From CAYRFE01 sp964423645 [NCBI: uncultured bacterium] (GTDB lineage: Bacteria > Macinerneyibacteriota > Macinerneyibacteria > Macinerneyibacteriales), in contig CAYRFE010000002.1 in assembly GCA_964423645.1 (NCBI GenBank), positions 62,001-126,000 on the forward strand: a stretch of DNA of 64,000 nt, in the 5' to 3' direction. Shown here piece by piece: positions 26,187-39,150 of this stretch. Position 1 is the first letter of the stretch, and every line of letters begins with the position of its first letter. The position numbers were made by a program, and so were the translations under genes. Under the pieces are notes generated by a model. It was not told the DNA's origin. It saw nothing but the letters and a program-made list of their open reading frames with translations, and did not search any database.

Positions 26187-26214
26187 AGTATATGAATGAA
26201 ATCCTTTTTGTCAA
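26187..26214 (-). promoter_or_regulatory. Promoter of gcv operon
   Basis: -35 TTGACA (26214-26209), 16 bp, -10 TATACT (26192-26187). The leader of about 50 nt is too short for a glycine riboswitch, and none is recognisable. Confidence 0.65.
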
Positions 26215-26343
26215 TTCAATAGTGCAGACATTTTTAAAAAATATAGCCTTAAACTATACGCTCTCAATTGATAATACGTTGATAATAAACGTAAGAACTC
26301 AAGTATTTCAGCAGATAAAAAAAGGATTCGATGGGTCAAAAGA

Positions 26344-26976
26344 TTAATTTTCTTTCATCATACCGTCAAGGTACGAGTATTTTTGCATAAGCTCGGTGAT
26401 CAAAGATAATTTAAAGAATTGAATATCGTTATACACCTGTGTGCGAATCATAAAACGTCGAGGAGTACCGGCCGAGAAAGTGATTGAAATCGCTTCTCCG
26501 TATGCGGCATACAGACGTGTAAGGTATTCTTGTAATTCGTAATATTCTTGGGAATTTTCAGGTATGACGGACGCAATCGGTAGTACTTCACTCGCTTCAA
26601 TCACAAAATAGCGTACTGTCACGGTACGAACCGGAGAATTCCAATCATTGGTTCGAATGAACAATTTTTTTTCTTGAAGACCTTTCCCGTAATCAACAGT
26701 CGTGATCGTTCCGTTGATCGTGTATGTACCTCGAGAAGTTCGGATGAATTGTGCAGTAATGCAAGGACATGAAGTCATGACACGTGATACGGTAAATATT
26801 TTATCCGGCAACGAGTCAGATATGATCGTTGAAAAAGTCGCTGTTTTACCATACACAATGGGGGAAAGAACAACAGTTTGGGCATATGAGACCATCACAG
26901 AAAATAACAATAAAAACACGAACACTACACATGCCCGCGATGACCGATCACTCTTCTTCGAGTTTGACTTATACAT
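26344..26976 (-). CDS. Secreted DUF1573-like protein
   Basis: 210 residues. After a basic n-region comes the signal helix ACVVFVFLLLFSVMVSYAQ, cleavage near A-Q. The central TVSRVMTSCPCITAQF and FIRTNDWNSPVRTVTVRYFV resemble the first domain of DUF1573/Ig-like proteins, which have C-x-C followed by T-N-D-x-x-x-P. The last about 60 residues are helical. It is transcribed divergently from the TPR lipoprotein. There is no Shine-Dalgarno: a -10 box (TACCAT) lies six bases before the ATG, so it may be leaderless. Confidence 0.65.
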   Translation of the reverse strand: MYKSNSKKSDRSSRACVVFVFLLLFSVMVSYAQTVVLSPIVYGKTATFSTIISDSLPDKIFTVSRVMTSCPCITAQFIRTSRGTYTINGTITTVDYGKGLQEKKLFIRTNDWNSPVRTVTVRYFVIEASEVLPIASVIPENSQEYYELQEYLTRLYAAYGEAISITFSAGTPRRFMIRTQVYNDIQFFKLSLITELMQKYSYLDGMMKEN

Positions 26977-26992
26977 GAATTTATGGTATCAT
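26964..26992 (+). promoter_or_regulatory. Promoter of TPR-alr operon
   Basis: -35 TTGACT (26964-26969), 17 bp, -10 TATCAT (26987-26992). Its -10 box overlaps the -10 box of the divergent promoter, so the two should compete. Confidence 0.65.
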
Positions 26993-27010
26993 AACCGGAG
27001 AAAAACGCAA
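26983..27010 (-). promoter_or_regulatory. Divergent promoter of DUF1573-like gene
   Basis: -35 TTGCGT (27010-27005), 16 bp, -10 TACCAT (26988-26983), six bases, ATG. Weaker match than the others. Confidence 0.45.
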
Positions 27011-27037
27011 CGGTAATATTCGAGGAGGTCTGTAATA

Positions 27038-27844
27038 ATGATGAGATATTTTGTCGTTTTGATAACGGTCCTTTTTCTGATATCATGTGGTCCTTCGGAT
27101 ACAAACGTAAAAGATACCACTTCAACAGTGCCTTCAGTGAACAATCTTGATTCTCTTGATATACCAACGCTCTTCTCTCTATCTGAAGATGAATTAAAAC
27201 AAAAAAATTATCAGAAAGCGCATCACTATAATGATGCGATCCTTGTCCGTGAACCCGGGAATATAAATGCAAAACTTCTAAAAGGAAGGATATTAACTGA
27301 CAGTGCCGCCTATACTGATGCCGAAAAGTACTGGATTGCTCTTTCAGCGGAACTTCCTTCTCATTCGGGTGTTACTTACCAACTCGGAAGACTCTACGAT
27401 CTTACGGGACGCAAAACAGCTGCGCTCAAACAGTATCGAAAAGTCTATGATCTTGGTGATACAAGTCCGTATATTGTGAATCTTTTGTCCGATATGTATA
27501 TGCGTGAAGGTAAATATCAGGACGGTATTTCGTTTTTTCAACATTATTTGCAAAAAAACGCCTCAAATACAAACATCCGGTTCAATCTGGGGCAGTGTTA
27601 TCTCTTTATCGGTCAAACATCTAATGCATTAGCTCAATTTGAGTATCTCACGGTAAAATTCCCTTCCTTTTCACTCGGATATTATGGTACGGGTTTTGCG
27701 TACCACGGGATTGCCATGCGGACAAAAACAAGTAAAGACAAGTCACGTGCCATCACTCAACTTGAAAAATTCCTTTCCATGGAAAAAAATAAAACATTTT
27801 ATATAAACAAGGCAAAAAAAATGATCGAGGAGTTGAAAAAGTAA
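27038..27844 (+). CDS. TPR-repeat lipoprotein
   Basis: 268 residues; AGGAGG nine bases before the ATG. The signal ends FLISCGPSD, a lipobox. From about residue 50 there are five or six tetratricopeptide repeats (for example NAKLLKGRILTDSAAYTDAEKYW and NIRFNLGQCYLFIGQTSNALAQF). It is likely a periplasmic scaffold. First gene of an operon with alr and two exported proteins; only two bases separate it from alr. Confidence 0.85.
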   Translation: MMRYFVVLITVLFLISCGPSDTNVKDTTSTVPSVNNLDSLDIPTLFSLSEDELKQKNYQKAHHYNDAILVREPGNINAKLLKGRILTDSAAYTDAEKYWIALSAELPSHSGVTYQLGRLYDLTGRKTAALKQYRKVYDLGDTSPYIVNLLSDMYMREGKYQDGISFFQHYLQKNASNTNIRFNLGQCYLFIGQTSNALAQFEYLTVKFPSFSLGYYGTGFAYHGIAMRTKTSKDKSRAITQLEKFLSMEKNKTFYINKAKKMIEELKK

Positions 27845-27845
27845 C

Positions 27846-28991
27846 ATGCATCAACATACGTGGATCGAATTATCCCGCAATGCCCTTTTACATAATTTAC
27901 AAGCAATGAAAGCTCATATTGCGCCTCATGTTAAATTTATGTTTGTCGTAAAAGCAAATGCGTATGGGCACGGTCTTGCGCAAATATTGTCAATCGCCGA
28001 ATCCGAAGAACATCTTGTTGACGCCTATGGTGTTCATTCAATCGAAGAAGCAGAGGATATACGCAAAAGTGGTATTAAAAAACCGGTGTATGTCTTAGGA
28101 TATATCCCTTTTGATCACCTTGAGCGGATCATTAGGCTCAATGTTACACCCGTTGTGACAAATATTGAAACATTGCTCAAACTTGATCATATCAGCACTA
28201 CTCATAAAAAAGACATATCCGTACATCTGAAATGTGAAACCGGTACCTATCGTCAGGGTATACTGATCGATGAATTATCGCATTTTGCAACGCTATTTCA
28301 AAATAATACATTCCTCCGTCTTGACGGCATGACTACTCATTTTGCCAACATCGAGGATACGACCGACCATGGGTATGCATTTACCCAACTTGAACGTTTT
28401 CACCAATTTTTACATGAAGCTGAACTGCTTGGGTTACATCCGTCGATGAATCATGTGGCATGTTCTGCCGCATTGTTGTTATTCCCGCAAACACACTTTT
28501 CCATGGTCCGTGCGGGAATATCATCATATGGGTTTTGGTCATCAAAAGAAACGCAATTATCACATATTTTAGAGCAAAAGTATGAATGTACCTTGAAACC
28601 TGTACTTACATGGAAAACCATTGTCGGTCACATTAAAACAGTTCCGCCCGATTGCTATATCGGTTACGGAGGAACCTATAAAACTACTCATTCTACAAAA
28701 CTCGCAGTACTTCCTATAGGATATTATGACGGCTATGATCGTGGCATGTCGAATATAGGTTATGTGCTTGTGAAAGGCATGAGAGCCCCGATCAGAGGGC
28801 GTGTGTGCATGAATATGACCATTGTTGACGTGACGCATATCCCTGATGTGAAATTAGAAGACGAAGTTATTCTTTTAGGAACGACTGATCGTGATACGAT
28901 TGGAGCAGACACTATTGCATCTTTTTTGGGAACGATCAATTATGAAGTGGTCACACGCATCAGTCCCCGAATTGAAAGGATGATCGTATGA
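27846..28991 (+). CDS. alr: Alanine racemase
   Basis: 381 residues, fold type III PLP enzyme making D-alanine for peptidoglycan. PLP lysine in FVVKANAYGHG; EIESAR-type region replaced by VHSIEEAEDI; RAGISSYGFW; and the catalytic Tyr in PIGYYDGYDRGMSN with VCMNMTIVDVTH. All positions expected of Alr are present. The stop overlaps the next start (ATGA). Confidence 0.93.
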   Translation: MHQHTWIELSRNALLHNLQAMKAHIAPHVKFMFVVKANAYGHGLAQILSIAESEEHLVDAYGVHSIEEAEDIRKSGIKKPVYVLGYIPFDHLERIIRLNVTPVVTNIETLLKLDHISTTHKKDISVHLKCETGTYRQGILIDELSHFATLFQNNTFLRLDGMTTHFANIEDTTDHGYAFTQLERFHQFLHEAELLGLHPSMNHVACSAALLLFPQTHFSMVRAGISSYGFWSSKETQLSHILEQKYECTLKPVLTWKTIVGHIKTVPPDCYIGYGGTYKTTHSTKLAVLPIGYYDGYDRGMSNIGYVLVKGMRAPIRGRVCMNMTIVDVTHIPDVKLEDEVILLGTTDRDTIGADTIASFLGTINYEVVTRISPRIERMIV

Positions 28992-29611
28992 AAAAGGTCT
29001 TTTTCTTATCCGTATTTTTCATCTTCTTTGCTGCGGTTGCGTATACATTGCCAACGGTAAAAGATGTTTTGCCCAATTATGGGCCTTATATCTCATATTC
29101 TCCGACGCCAAAAATCAAAATCGTTTTCAGTGAGCCGGTCTCAATAGATCTACCGGGAGCAGTAAAAGTAAATCCCGGGTATGTATTTGAAGTTTATACC
29201 GAACCTTACGGAAATACTATGGCTGATTCACTTTTAATCGTTTTGAAAAATGTGCCGTATCCTGCATCATTTACCATTTATTTGGACCATACGAAAATTA
29301 AAAATCTTCAAAATCAATATCTGGACGGTGAAAATACCGGTTCACCCTCAGATTATGATGTCACATTCAAGTTTAATGAACCCTATGTGATGTTGAAAGC
29401 CGGAGAAGAATGCTGGTTCCCGATCGATCAGGACGTGTTGGGATCAATCACGATTTACTCGTTTGATGGCAGAAAACTTACCACGTTACATTCAAACAGA
29501 TGGGATGGATATTCAAAAGGTGTCATGCTTAAAAGTGGCGGGTACTTGTTCATTGTTCAGGATGCGTCAGGTTCAACAATCATGAAGGGAAGGTTGACGT
29601 TAATCAAATGA
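28988..29611 (+). CDS. Secreted protein, Ig-like plus FlgD/CHU-type C-terminal domain
   Basis: 207 residues. Signal peptide KKVFFLSVFFIFFAAVAYTL. Residues about 25-130 resemble a bacterial Ig-like (SwmB/Big_5) domain: P-T-x-x-x-x-P...G-P-x-I-x-x-S-P-T-P-K-I-K-I-V-F-S-E-P-V. The end (SITIYSFDGRKLTTL ... LKSGGYLFIVQDASG) is like the FlgD-Ig/T9SS-type carboxy domain that ends many exported proteins. Overlaps both neighbours by four bases. Confidence 0.7.
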   Translation: MKKVFFLSVFFIFFAAVAYTLPTVKDVLPNYGPYISYSPTPKIKIVFSEPVSIDLPGAVKVNPGYVFEVYTEPYGNTMADSLLIVLKNVPYPASFTIYLDHTKIKNLQNQYLDGENTGSPSDYDVTFKFNEPYVMLKAGEECWFPIDQDVLGSITIYSFDGRKLTTLHSNRWDGYSKGVMLKSGGYLFIVQDASGSTIMKGRLTLIK

Positions 29612-30855
29612 AATACCTATTTATATTTTTTTCACTTTTACTTTTCACCGATACCATCTGTTCATATGATTGGTACCCGACCCCCTATCGAATGAGCCGA
29701 ATAGGATTTGTCGATGAATTCAGTCGTGATACGATCTACATCAATCCTGCGGTGATACCCTACCTTGAAAAACGGTCGGTGTTTACAATGATGCATACTG
29801 AACACACTCTATTTCTTACGACTACCAATGATGGTTCCGGCAATGATGTCTTTCAATTTTTTCAACCGTTTGAAAAAGATCACGGTATTGCATTATCAAT
29901 TCGCGGGTATAGCTCCAACAGCGGGTATAAAGATTTTAACGCAGATATCGCATATGGTGTGAAAATAAATTCATTTTTAAGTGCGGGTTTTAAAACATCA
30001 ATTTTTACACAAAGTATGCAATATCAGGAATGGCCGTCACAAATTGAACGTGAGTCTACTTCAGACACGGAGTTTCGTTTTGATTTCGGTGCAATTGCCG
30101 AAATTGCTGATTATGGTTTCATTTCACTATCCGTTCATGATCCATTCACTACTGAGATCAATAATCCTCTAACCGACTATACCGATACTATTCACCCTTC
30201 TATTGACGTGGGTATTACATCATTTACCCGATTTGGTAATGTGTATGGCAATCTGTACCTTTTTTCCGATGAATTTGAAGAATCCACATCAGAACTGTCA
30301 TTAGGGTATGCGTATCCTATGTTTAATAAACATATCACTCCATCTGCGGGGATTACTTTTGGTAAAATGATCAATGCGGGTATTTCTGTTCAATATAAAT
30401 ATCTTTCTCTTGCCTTTGGCTATGGGTACAATTATACTGATGCGCTTTACCGAACGGTGACATTTTCGATAGGTTTAAAATTTAAAAATGACTGGTATGC
30501 CGAATACCGTGATGTTCATGTTTTTGATTCACCGACAAATTTCTTTCATTTCATTGTTATTACAAATCACGAACTCAGAAAATCCGAAACATGGATAAAA
30601 GTGGAACAAAACAAAACACAGGATGACTCCGATTTCGGATCATTTTTTATTAAAACAAGCATTCCCAATGATGAAATTAAGTATGCATATATGTATGTAA
30701 AAATCCCCAGAAAGTGGATTGAATCTCGTTCACAGACCAAAGAAGGAATGACACTCTCAGTAATTATTGAAGGAAAACGTGAAGAAATTCCACTTTTTTA
30801 TCTCTATGAAGAAACTGATTTTTATTACTACATGGGAATTACCAAAAAATTATAG
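29608..30855 (+). CDS. Predicted outer-membrane beta-barrel protein
   Basis: 415 residues with a signal peptide (KYLFIFFSLLLFTDTICS). From about residue 40 to 300, alternating amphipathic strands end in aromatic residues (ADIAYGVKINSFLSAGFKT, FISLSVHDPF, NVYGNLYLFSD, LSLGYAYPMF, LSLAFGYGYNY, VTFSIGLKF), typical of PorV/UPF0164-like barrels. A beta-rich C-terminal domain follows. Last gene of the operon; MITE copy 4 follows instead of a clear terminator. Confidence 0.65.
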   Translation: MKYLFIFFSLLLFTDTICSYDWYPTPYRMSRIGFVDEFSRDTIYINPAVIPYLEKRSVFTMMHTEHTLFLTTTNDGSGNDVFQFFQPFEKDHGIALSIRGYSSNSGYKDFNADIAYGVKINSFLSAGFKTSIFTQSMQYQEWPSQIERESTSDTEFRFDFGAIAEIADYGFISLSVHDPFTTEINNPLTDYTDTIHPSIDVGITSFTRFGNVYGNLYLFSDEFEESTSELSLGYAYPMFNKHITPSAGITFGKMINAGISVQYKYLSLAFGYGYNYTDALYRTVTFSIGLKFKNDWYAEYRDVHVFDSPTNFFHFIVITNHELRKSETWIKVEQNKTQDDSDFGSFFIKTSIPNDEIKYAYMYVKIPRKWIESRSQTKEGMTLSVIIEGKREEIPLFYLYEETDFYYYMGITKKL

Positions 30856-30903
30856 CTATGTGCCCCTGTAGATATTGCACAAAGGACATAAAGTGTCTAT
30901 CAC

Positions 30904-31040
30904 GGGGCTATGCAAAATTCAATAAAACCTGATATTGTGTGTTTTCAAAATAGAGTCGTGGGGACGAAGTCCCCACGATAAACAAAGTTAAACCTCTTCC
31001 GATCTTCACGTGAGGGATTTGTGGTGGGCGCACAATGTGA
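30904..31040 (-). repeat. MITE-like repeat, copy 4
   Basis: TATGCAAAATTC at the left, then GTGGGGACGAAGTCCCCAC (intact hairpin), AAACCTCTTCC...GAGGGATTTGTGGTGGGCGCAC. The right terminus is decayed. It lies between convergent genes. Confidence 0.75.
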
Positions 31041-31065
31041 TACCCCGTAGCTCGTAGGGGGTAGC

Positions 31066-32307
31066 TCATGTGTAACAAGTATTATTTTCAACAAGGATCG
31101 ATCCATTTTTTATGACCGTTTTGACCGCATTTTCACCGAATTGATACACAAGATATTTGTAATTGGGGATATTTAACAAAAGCAGATCGGCTTTTTTACC
31201 GACGGTTATTGCGCCGCGATCATCCAATCCGATCGCTTTTGCGGCATTACTCCCGACAGCATGAAAGATTTCTTCGATATCCATGCGAAGATTCAGTGCC
31301 GCCAGCGTAATAATCATCTGCATATTGAGGCCATGGCATGATCCCGGGTTAAAATCTGATGCAAGAGCGACAAACGCCTTGTTCTTAAGAATAATTTTTG
31401 CCGGAGCATACTCTTTCATCATAAGAAAAAAAGACGTGCCGGGAAGAAGCGTGGCGATAGTATCACTCTCTCCCAACGCATACATTCCTTTATCGGTTAT
31501 CTTCATCAAATGATCAACACTGGTGATATTAAGACGTGCTCCCAATTCTGCACCACCGAGGGGGTACAATTCATCGGCGTGCATTTTTGTTTTAAATCCC
31601 ATGTCCATTGCCGCACGTAAATAACGTTCAGTTTCTTTTAAAGAAAACACACCCTTTTCCGTAAATATATCCGCAAATACCGCGACCCCTTGTGCTTTCA
31701 CTGCGGGAAGGACAGTATCGATCGTAAAATCAATATAAGACTTTTCAGTATACCCTTGTGGGATTTCATGAGGTCCCATAAAGGTTGCAATAATGGTATC
31801 AGGGTATTTTTGTTGTAATTTTTGCACGACAGCGAGCATTTTTATTTCAGTTTCGAAGTCGAGACCGTATCCGCTTTTTACTTCAACCGTGGTCGTACCG
31901 TATGCAAACATTCGTAAAAGCCGTTTTTCTGCTTCAAGAAATAAATCATTTTCGCTCATTTCACGTGTATGTTGCACGGTATTTTTTATACCACCGCCCG
32001 CTTTAGCGATCGCTTCATATGAATCACCGCGTATCCGCATCAGGAATTCATTTTCTCTGTTTCCTCCGAATACAAGATGCGTATGTGAATCGATAAAACC
32101 GGGAATAATAACCGACTGGGATCCGTCTATCACGGAGGCGGTCTCATATTTGAGATCTGATCCGATTTCAATAATATATCCGTCCAGAATCGCTATATCC
32201 ATATCACGCCACACACTTAAGGTCATATCAGATCCGCCACGAACCGGCATAGGTTTTCCCGTCACAATTTCTTTGCAATTTTTAATAATGCAGTCACATT
32301 TATTCAT
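31066..32307 (-). CDS. hutI: Imidazolonepropionase
   Basis: 413 residues from the ATG at 32307 with GGGAG upstream. Third step of histidine degradation. Amidohydrolase metal ligands: DSHTHLVFGGNRENEF, the H in KMHADELYPLGGAELG, and the D in ASDFNPGS. Length is normal. No hutH, hutU or later enzyme adjoins; it is instead the last gene of the ATP synthase run, overlapping the methyltransferase gene by eight bases. Confidence 0.93.
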   Translation of the reverse strand: MNKCDCIIKNCKEIVTGKPMPVRGGSDMTLSVWRDMDIAILDGYIIEIGSDLKYETASVIDGSQSVIIPGFIDSHTHLVFGGNRENEFLMRIRGDSYEAIAKAGGGIKNTVQHTREMSENDLFLEAEKRLLRMFAYGTTTVEVKSGYGLDFETEIKMLAVVQKLQQKYPDTIIATFMGPHEIPQGYTEKSYIDFTIDTVLPAVKAQGVAVFADIFTEKGVFSLKETERYLRAAMDMGFKTKMHADELYPLGGAELGARLNITSVDHLMKITDKGMYALGESDTIATLLPGTSFFLMMKEYAPAKIILKNKAFVALASDFNPGSCHGLNMQMIITLAALNLRMDIEEIFHAVGSNAAKAIGLDDRGAITVGKKADLLLLNIPNYKYLVYQFGENAVKTVIKNGSILVENNTCYT

Positions 32308-32993
32308 GGTAACTCCCTTCATATAATTTTTTCACCGTGTTTTTCCATGTATTTTCTGTATGTTCAATTTCAATACCATCAGTTTTTTGAAATGAAAAAG
32401 ATGCAACCTCCAATATCGCGGATGTAGGTATCATAAATATATGAATCTCTTTACAATATAAACCTTTCATATGTGCTGCGTCAAGCATATCTTTCCGTCT
32501 GTCATGAGGAAAACATACAAACGCAAGACCGTGATCTGCCAGATACCGTGTAATTGCGTCGAATAGTTCGTCCGGAGATAATAAGGAATCATATATCGCA
32601 ATATTTTTTGTATCATACGGGCTTAATCTGCCGGATCCCATAACTCTATACGGAGGGTTTGAAAAAACACAATCAAAACGTTTGTGAGATAAAGAAGAAA
32701 TTGTATCTCGAATATCTGAATGATGCAGCGTGATAGATTGAAATTGATTCCGTGTGATTCCTTTTTGCATACAATTGACCATCTCGGTTTGTATTTCGAC
32801 CGAATCGATCCTCATATGAGGATATCGTAACGTCAGCAGAAATGATATAATTCCACAGCCGCTCCCGATCTCAAGAACATGATTGAACGTATTTCCCGAA
32901 ATTGATGAAAAAAGAAGTAAAGCGTCGGTTGAGAATCGAAAACCTTTTCGAGGCTGATACACATAAAGCGTACCAACCCCGTCACAGGTAATA

Positions 32994-33007
<14 letters not shown>
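32300..33007 (-). CDS. TrmN6/YfiC-like N6-adenine methyltransferase
   Basis: 235 residues. SAM-binding LEIGSGCGIISFLL, then IQTEMVNCMQKGI and the catalytic FSNPPYRVMGSG (NPPY of N6-adenine/glutamine methyltransferases). The N-terminal YQPRKGFRFSTDALLLFS matches TrmN6, which modifies A37 of tRNA-Val. It overlaps atpC by 14 bases, so it is translated with the ATP synthase genes. Confidence 0.88.
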
Positions 33008-35656
<2,649 letters not shown>

Positions 35657-35665
35657 TGTAACCTC

Positions 35666-37180
35666 TTATAATTTTGCCTTAAATGCAGTGACTGCCTCGG
35701 TAATAAATGTGTCTAAATCAGCTTTTACTGCAGGCGTTATCGTTTTTTCAGCGCTGATAACATCTATGATCGAACTCTTCCGTGCACGAATATCCGTCAC
35801 AAGTGCGGCAATAAATTCCTGTAGTTTTTCAACAGGAAGTTCATCAAGAAAACCGTTTGTGCCTGCATAAATCTGGACGATTTGATCTTCAACTGACATT
35901 GGTACATATTGACCTTGCTTAAGAATCTCAACAAGGCGTTCACCGCGTTTTAATTGTGATTGTGTCGATTTATCAAGTTCCGCACCAAACTGAGAAAATG
36001 CTTCCAGTTCTCTGAATTGAGCCATATCAAGGCGTAATCGTCCTGCAACCTGTTTCATGGCTTTAATCTGAGCATTACCCCCGACACGTGATACAGAGAT
36101 ACCGACATTGATCGCCGGACGGACACCGGAATAGAATAAATCTGAACTCAAAAATATCTGCCCGTCAGTGATAGATATGACGTTGGTCGGGATATAAGCG
36201 GACACATCACCGGCTTGTGTTTCAATGATCGGCAAAGCGGTAATAGAACCACCGCCTTTATCATCGGAGAGCTTGACTGCACGTTCGAGTAAACGAGAAT
36301 GCAAATAAAACACGTCACCCGGGTATGCTTCGCGTCCCGGCGGACGCCGTAAAAGAAGCGACATTTCACGATATGCGACCGCTTGTTTTGAAAGATCATC
36401 ATACACTATCAGAACATGTTTCCCTTGGTCCATAAAATATTCTGCAATTGCTGAACCTGAATACGGAGCAATATATTGCAACGGTGCCGGCTCACTTGCA
36501 GTCGCTGATACAACGATTGTATAATTCATCGCACCATTTTTCTGTAAGGTATCGATTATACGTGCAACGGTAGAGCGTTTTTGCCCTATTGCCACATATA
36601 CACAAATAACCCCTGTATTTTTTTGATTAATTATGGTGTCAATAGCAATTGCGGTCTTACCGGTTTGGCGATCGCCGATAATCAATTCACGTTGACCTCG
36701 TCCGATAGGAATCATTGCGTCTATTGCTTTGATACCGGTTTGCAACGGTTCTTTTACCGGTTGCCTGTACACGATGCCCGGCGCGATTTTTTCAATCGGA
36801 TACATAATGTCAGATTTAATATCGCCCTTCCCGTCAAGCGGATTTCCTAAAGGATCGACTACTCGTCCCAACAAAGCATCGCCAACCTTTGTACTCATGA
36901 TCGTGCCTGTTGTCTTTGCGGAATCGCCTTCTTTAATAATGCTTGTATCTCCAAGCACAACGACTCCGACAGTATTTTCTTCAAGGTTAAAAGCAATTCC
37001 CATAACTCCAGAATTAAATTCAATAAGTTCTGATGCCATTGCATTCTTTAAACCGAAAACTTTTGCAATACCGTCACCGACTTCTATTACGGTGCCAACT
37101 TCGGCAATATCGGTATCCTTTTTAAATCCTTCAATTTCCTTTTGGATAATCTCTTTCAACTCATCGACTTTAATCTTCAT
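35666..37180 (-). CDS. atpA: F1-ATPase alpha subunit
   Basis: 504 residues. P-loop [56 protein letters not shown], and the family signature [14 protein letters not shown]. Full length and typical. Confidence 0.97.
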   Translation of the reverse strand: MKIKVDELKEIIQKEIEGFKKDTDIAEVGTVIEVGDGIAKVFGLKNAMASELIEFNSGVMGIAFNLEENTVGVVVLGDTSIIKEGDSAKTTGTIMSTKVGDALLGRVVDPLGNPLDGKGDIKSDIMYPIEKIAPGIVYRQPVKEPLQTGIKAIDAMIPIGRGQRELIIGDRQTGKTAIAIDTIINQKNTGVICVYVAIGQKRSTVARIIDTLQKNGAMNYTIVVSATASEPAPLQYIAPYSGSAIAEYFMDQGKHVLIVYDDLSKQAVAYREMSLLLRRPPGREAYPGDVFYLHSRLLERAVKLSDDKGGGSITALPIIETQAGDVSAYIPTNVISITDGQIFLSSDLFYSGVRPAINVGISVSRVGGNAQIKAMKQVAGRLRLDMAQFRELEAFSQFGAELDKSTQSQLKRGERLVEILKQGQYVPMSVEDQIVQIYAGTNGFLDELPVEKLQEFIAALVTDIRARKSSIIDVISAEKTITPAVKADLDTFITEAVTAFKAKL

Positions 37181-37182
37181 AA

Positions 37183-37725
37183 TTATTCACCTCTCAAGGC
37201 AGAATGAATGCGTTTAATTCGCCCTTGTACACTGCCGTCATATACAATTCCGTCAATCTCAAGTATTGCTCCGCCTATTAATGAAGCATCCTCATGTAAA
37301 CAAAGGTTCACTGATGAAGACAATTGGGCTTCCAGTGCTTTTTTTAATGATTGTTGCGCGTCCAATGACATAGGAAATGCAGATAGTATCGTAACATCTT
37401 TTTCATTTTTAAATGTCTTTCGATAAGAATCGTACTCATCTGCAATCTCTGAAAATAACGTAAAACGCCCTTTTTTTATCAAAATATCACAAAATAAAAG
37501 CATCATTTCAGATACAGCATCGTTCGGGAGAACTTTTTTGATCAGATCAAGCTTTACATTCTTTGTAACCGACGGATTGAGAAAATATCCCATTATATCG
37601 GGGGATGATGCAAAAAGCTCACCCAACACGCTTAATCGCTCTGAAACAACATCGACAACTTTTCTGTCGAGAGCAATATTAAACAATGCCACTGCATATT
37701 TTGCAATAACAGGATTACTTTTCAC
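37183..37725 (-). CDS. atpH: F1-ATPase delta subunit
   Basis: 180 residues. N-terminal six-helix domain ([17 protein letters not shown]) and C-terminal [32 protein letters not shown]. It connects the b stalk to alpha3beta3. Overlaps atpF by 11 bases. Confidence 0.93.
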   Translation of the reverse strand: MKSNPVIAKYAVALFNIALDRKVVDVVSERLSVLGELFASSPDIMGYFLNPSVTKNVKLDLIKKVLPNDAVSEMMLLFCDILIKKGRFTLFSEIADEYDSYRKTFKNEKDVTILSAFPMSLDAQQSLKKALEAQLSSSVNLCLHEDASLIGGAILEIDGIVYDGSVQGRIKRIHSALRGE

Positions 37726-38317
37726 GCGGATCTCCTACTTTTTCAAGCAGTGAACGAATCATCGCATCATGTTTTTTCTCTGAAATCTCTTCCTTAAGAA
37801 TATTTGATGCAATTGAAACGGAAATATCGGCAACATATTTCATAAGTTCTGTCTTTGCTTTCATGACCTCAAGTTGGAATTCGTGTTCATTCTTTTGCCG
37901 TAAATGCTCAAGCTCTTCGCGTCCGCTTAAAACTATCGCATCTTTTTCTGCATGTGCAACCTGAGTCATCTCTTTTCGTATCTGTTCAGCCTTTACATAC
38001 GCATCCTTAAGCATGAGTTCATAGTCATTTTTAATTTTCTGGGCTTCATTGCGCATATTTTCAGCTGATTGCATATCCTTTTCGATTTCACTTTTACGTT
38101 TATCAAGTGTTTCAAGAATTTTATTATATACCAATCGTTTCATTACTACGATAACGATCACAAGGCTTAACGCTTGAAGAAACAGCGTCATGTTGATCCC
38201 GACTATATCCGTTGTTCCTTCAGTGCAACCTGAAAAAAACAATATCGTCAGGAATAATCCCGCATATCTCATCAAAACGTGATTGCGATATCGCACGTTT
38301 CTATTATTGCTATTCAT
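37715..38317 (-). CDS. atpF: F0 subunit b with lipoprotein signal
   Basis: 200 residues. The C-terminal two thirds are the usual b-subunit coiled coil (KILETLDKRKSEIEKDMQSAENMR ...). Unusual: before the normal membrane helix (TLFLQALSLVIVIVVMKRLVY) lies MRYAGLFLTILFFSGC, a signal peptide with a lipobox-like F-S-G-C. AAGG before the ATG at 38317 supports that start; an internal ATG at 38272 gives a shorter n-region. A lipidated b subunit is documented for Mycoplasma pneumoniae. The N-terminus of b faces outward, so lipidation would fit the topology. Confidence 0.92.
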   Translation of the reverse strand: MNSNNRNVRYRNHVLMRYAGLFLTILFFSGCTEGTTDIVGINMTLFLQALSLVIVIVVMKRLVYNKILETLDKRKSEIEKDMQSAENMRNEAQKIKNDYELMLKDAYVKAEQIRKEMTQVAHAEKDAIVLSGREELEHLRQKNEHEFQLEVMKAKTELMKYVADISVSIASNILKEEISEKKHDAMIRSLLEKVGDPREK

Positions 38318-38356
38318 GCACGTGCCTTCACTTTCTTCATCGTATCGTAAAGGTAA

Positions 38357-39134
<778 letters not shown>

Positions 39135-39150
39135 GCACGTTCTCCTTTTA

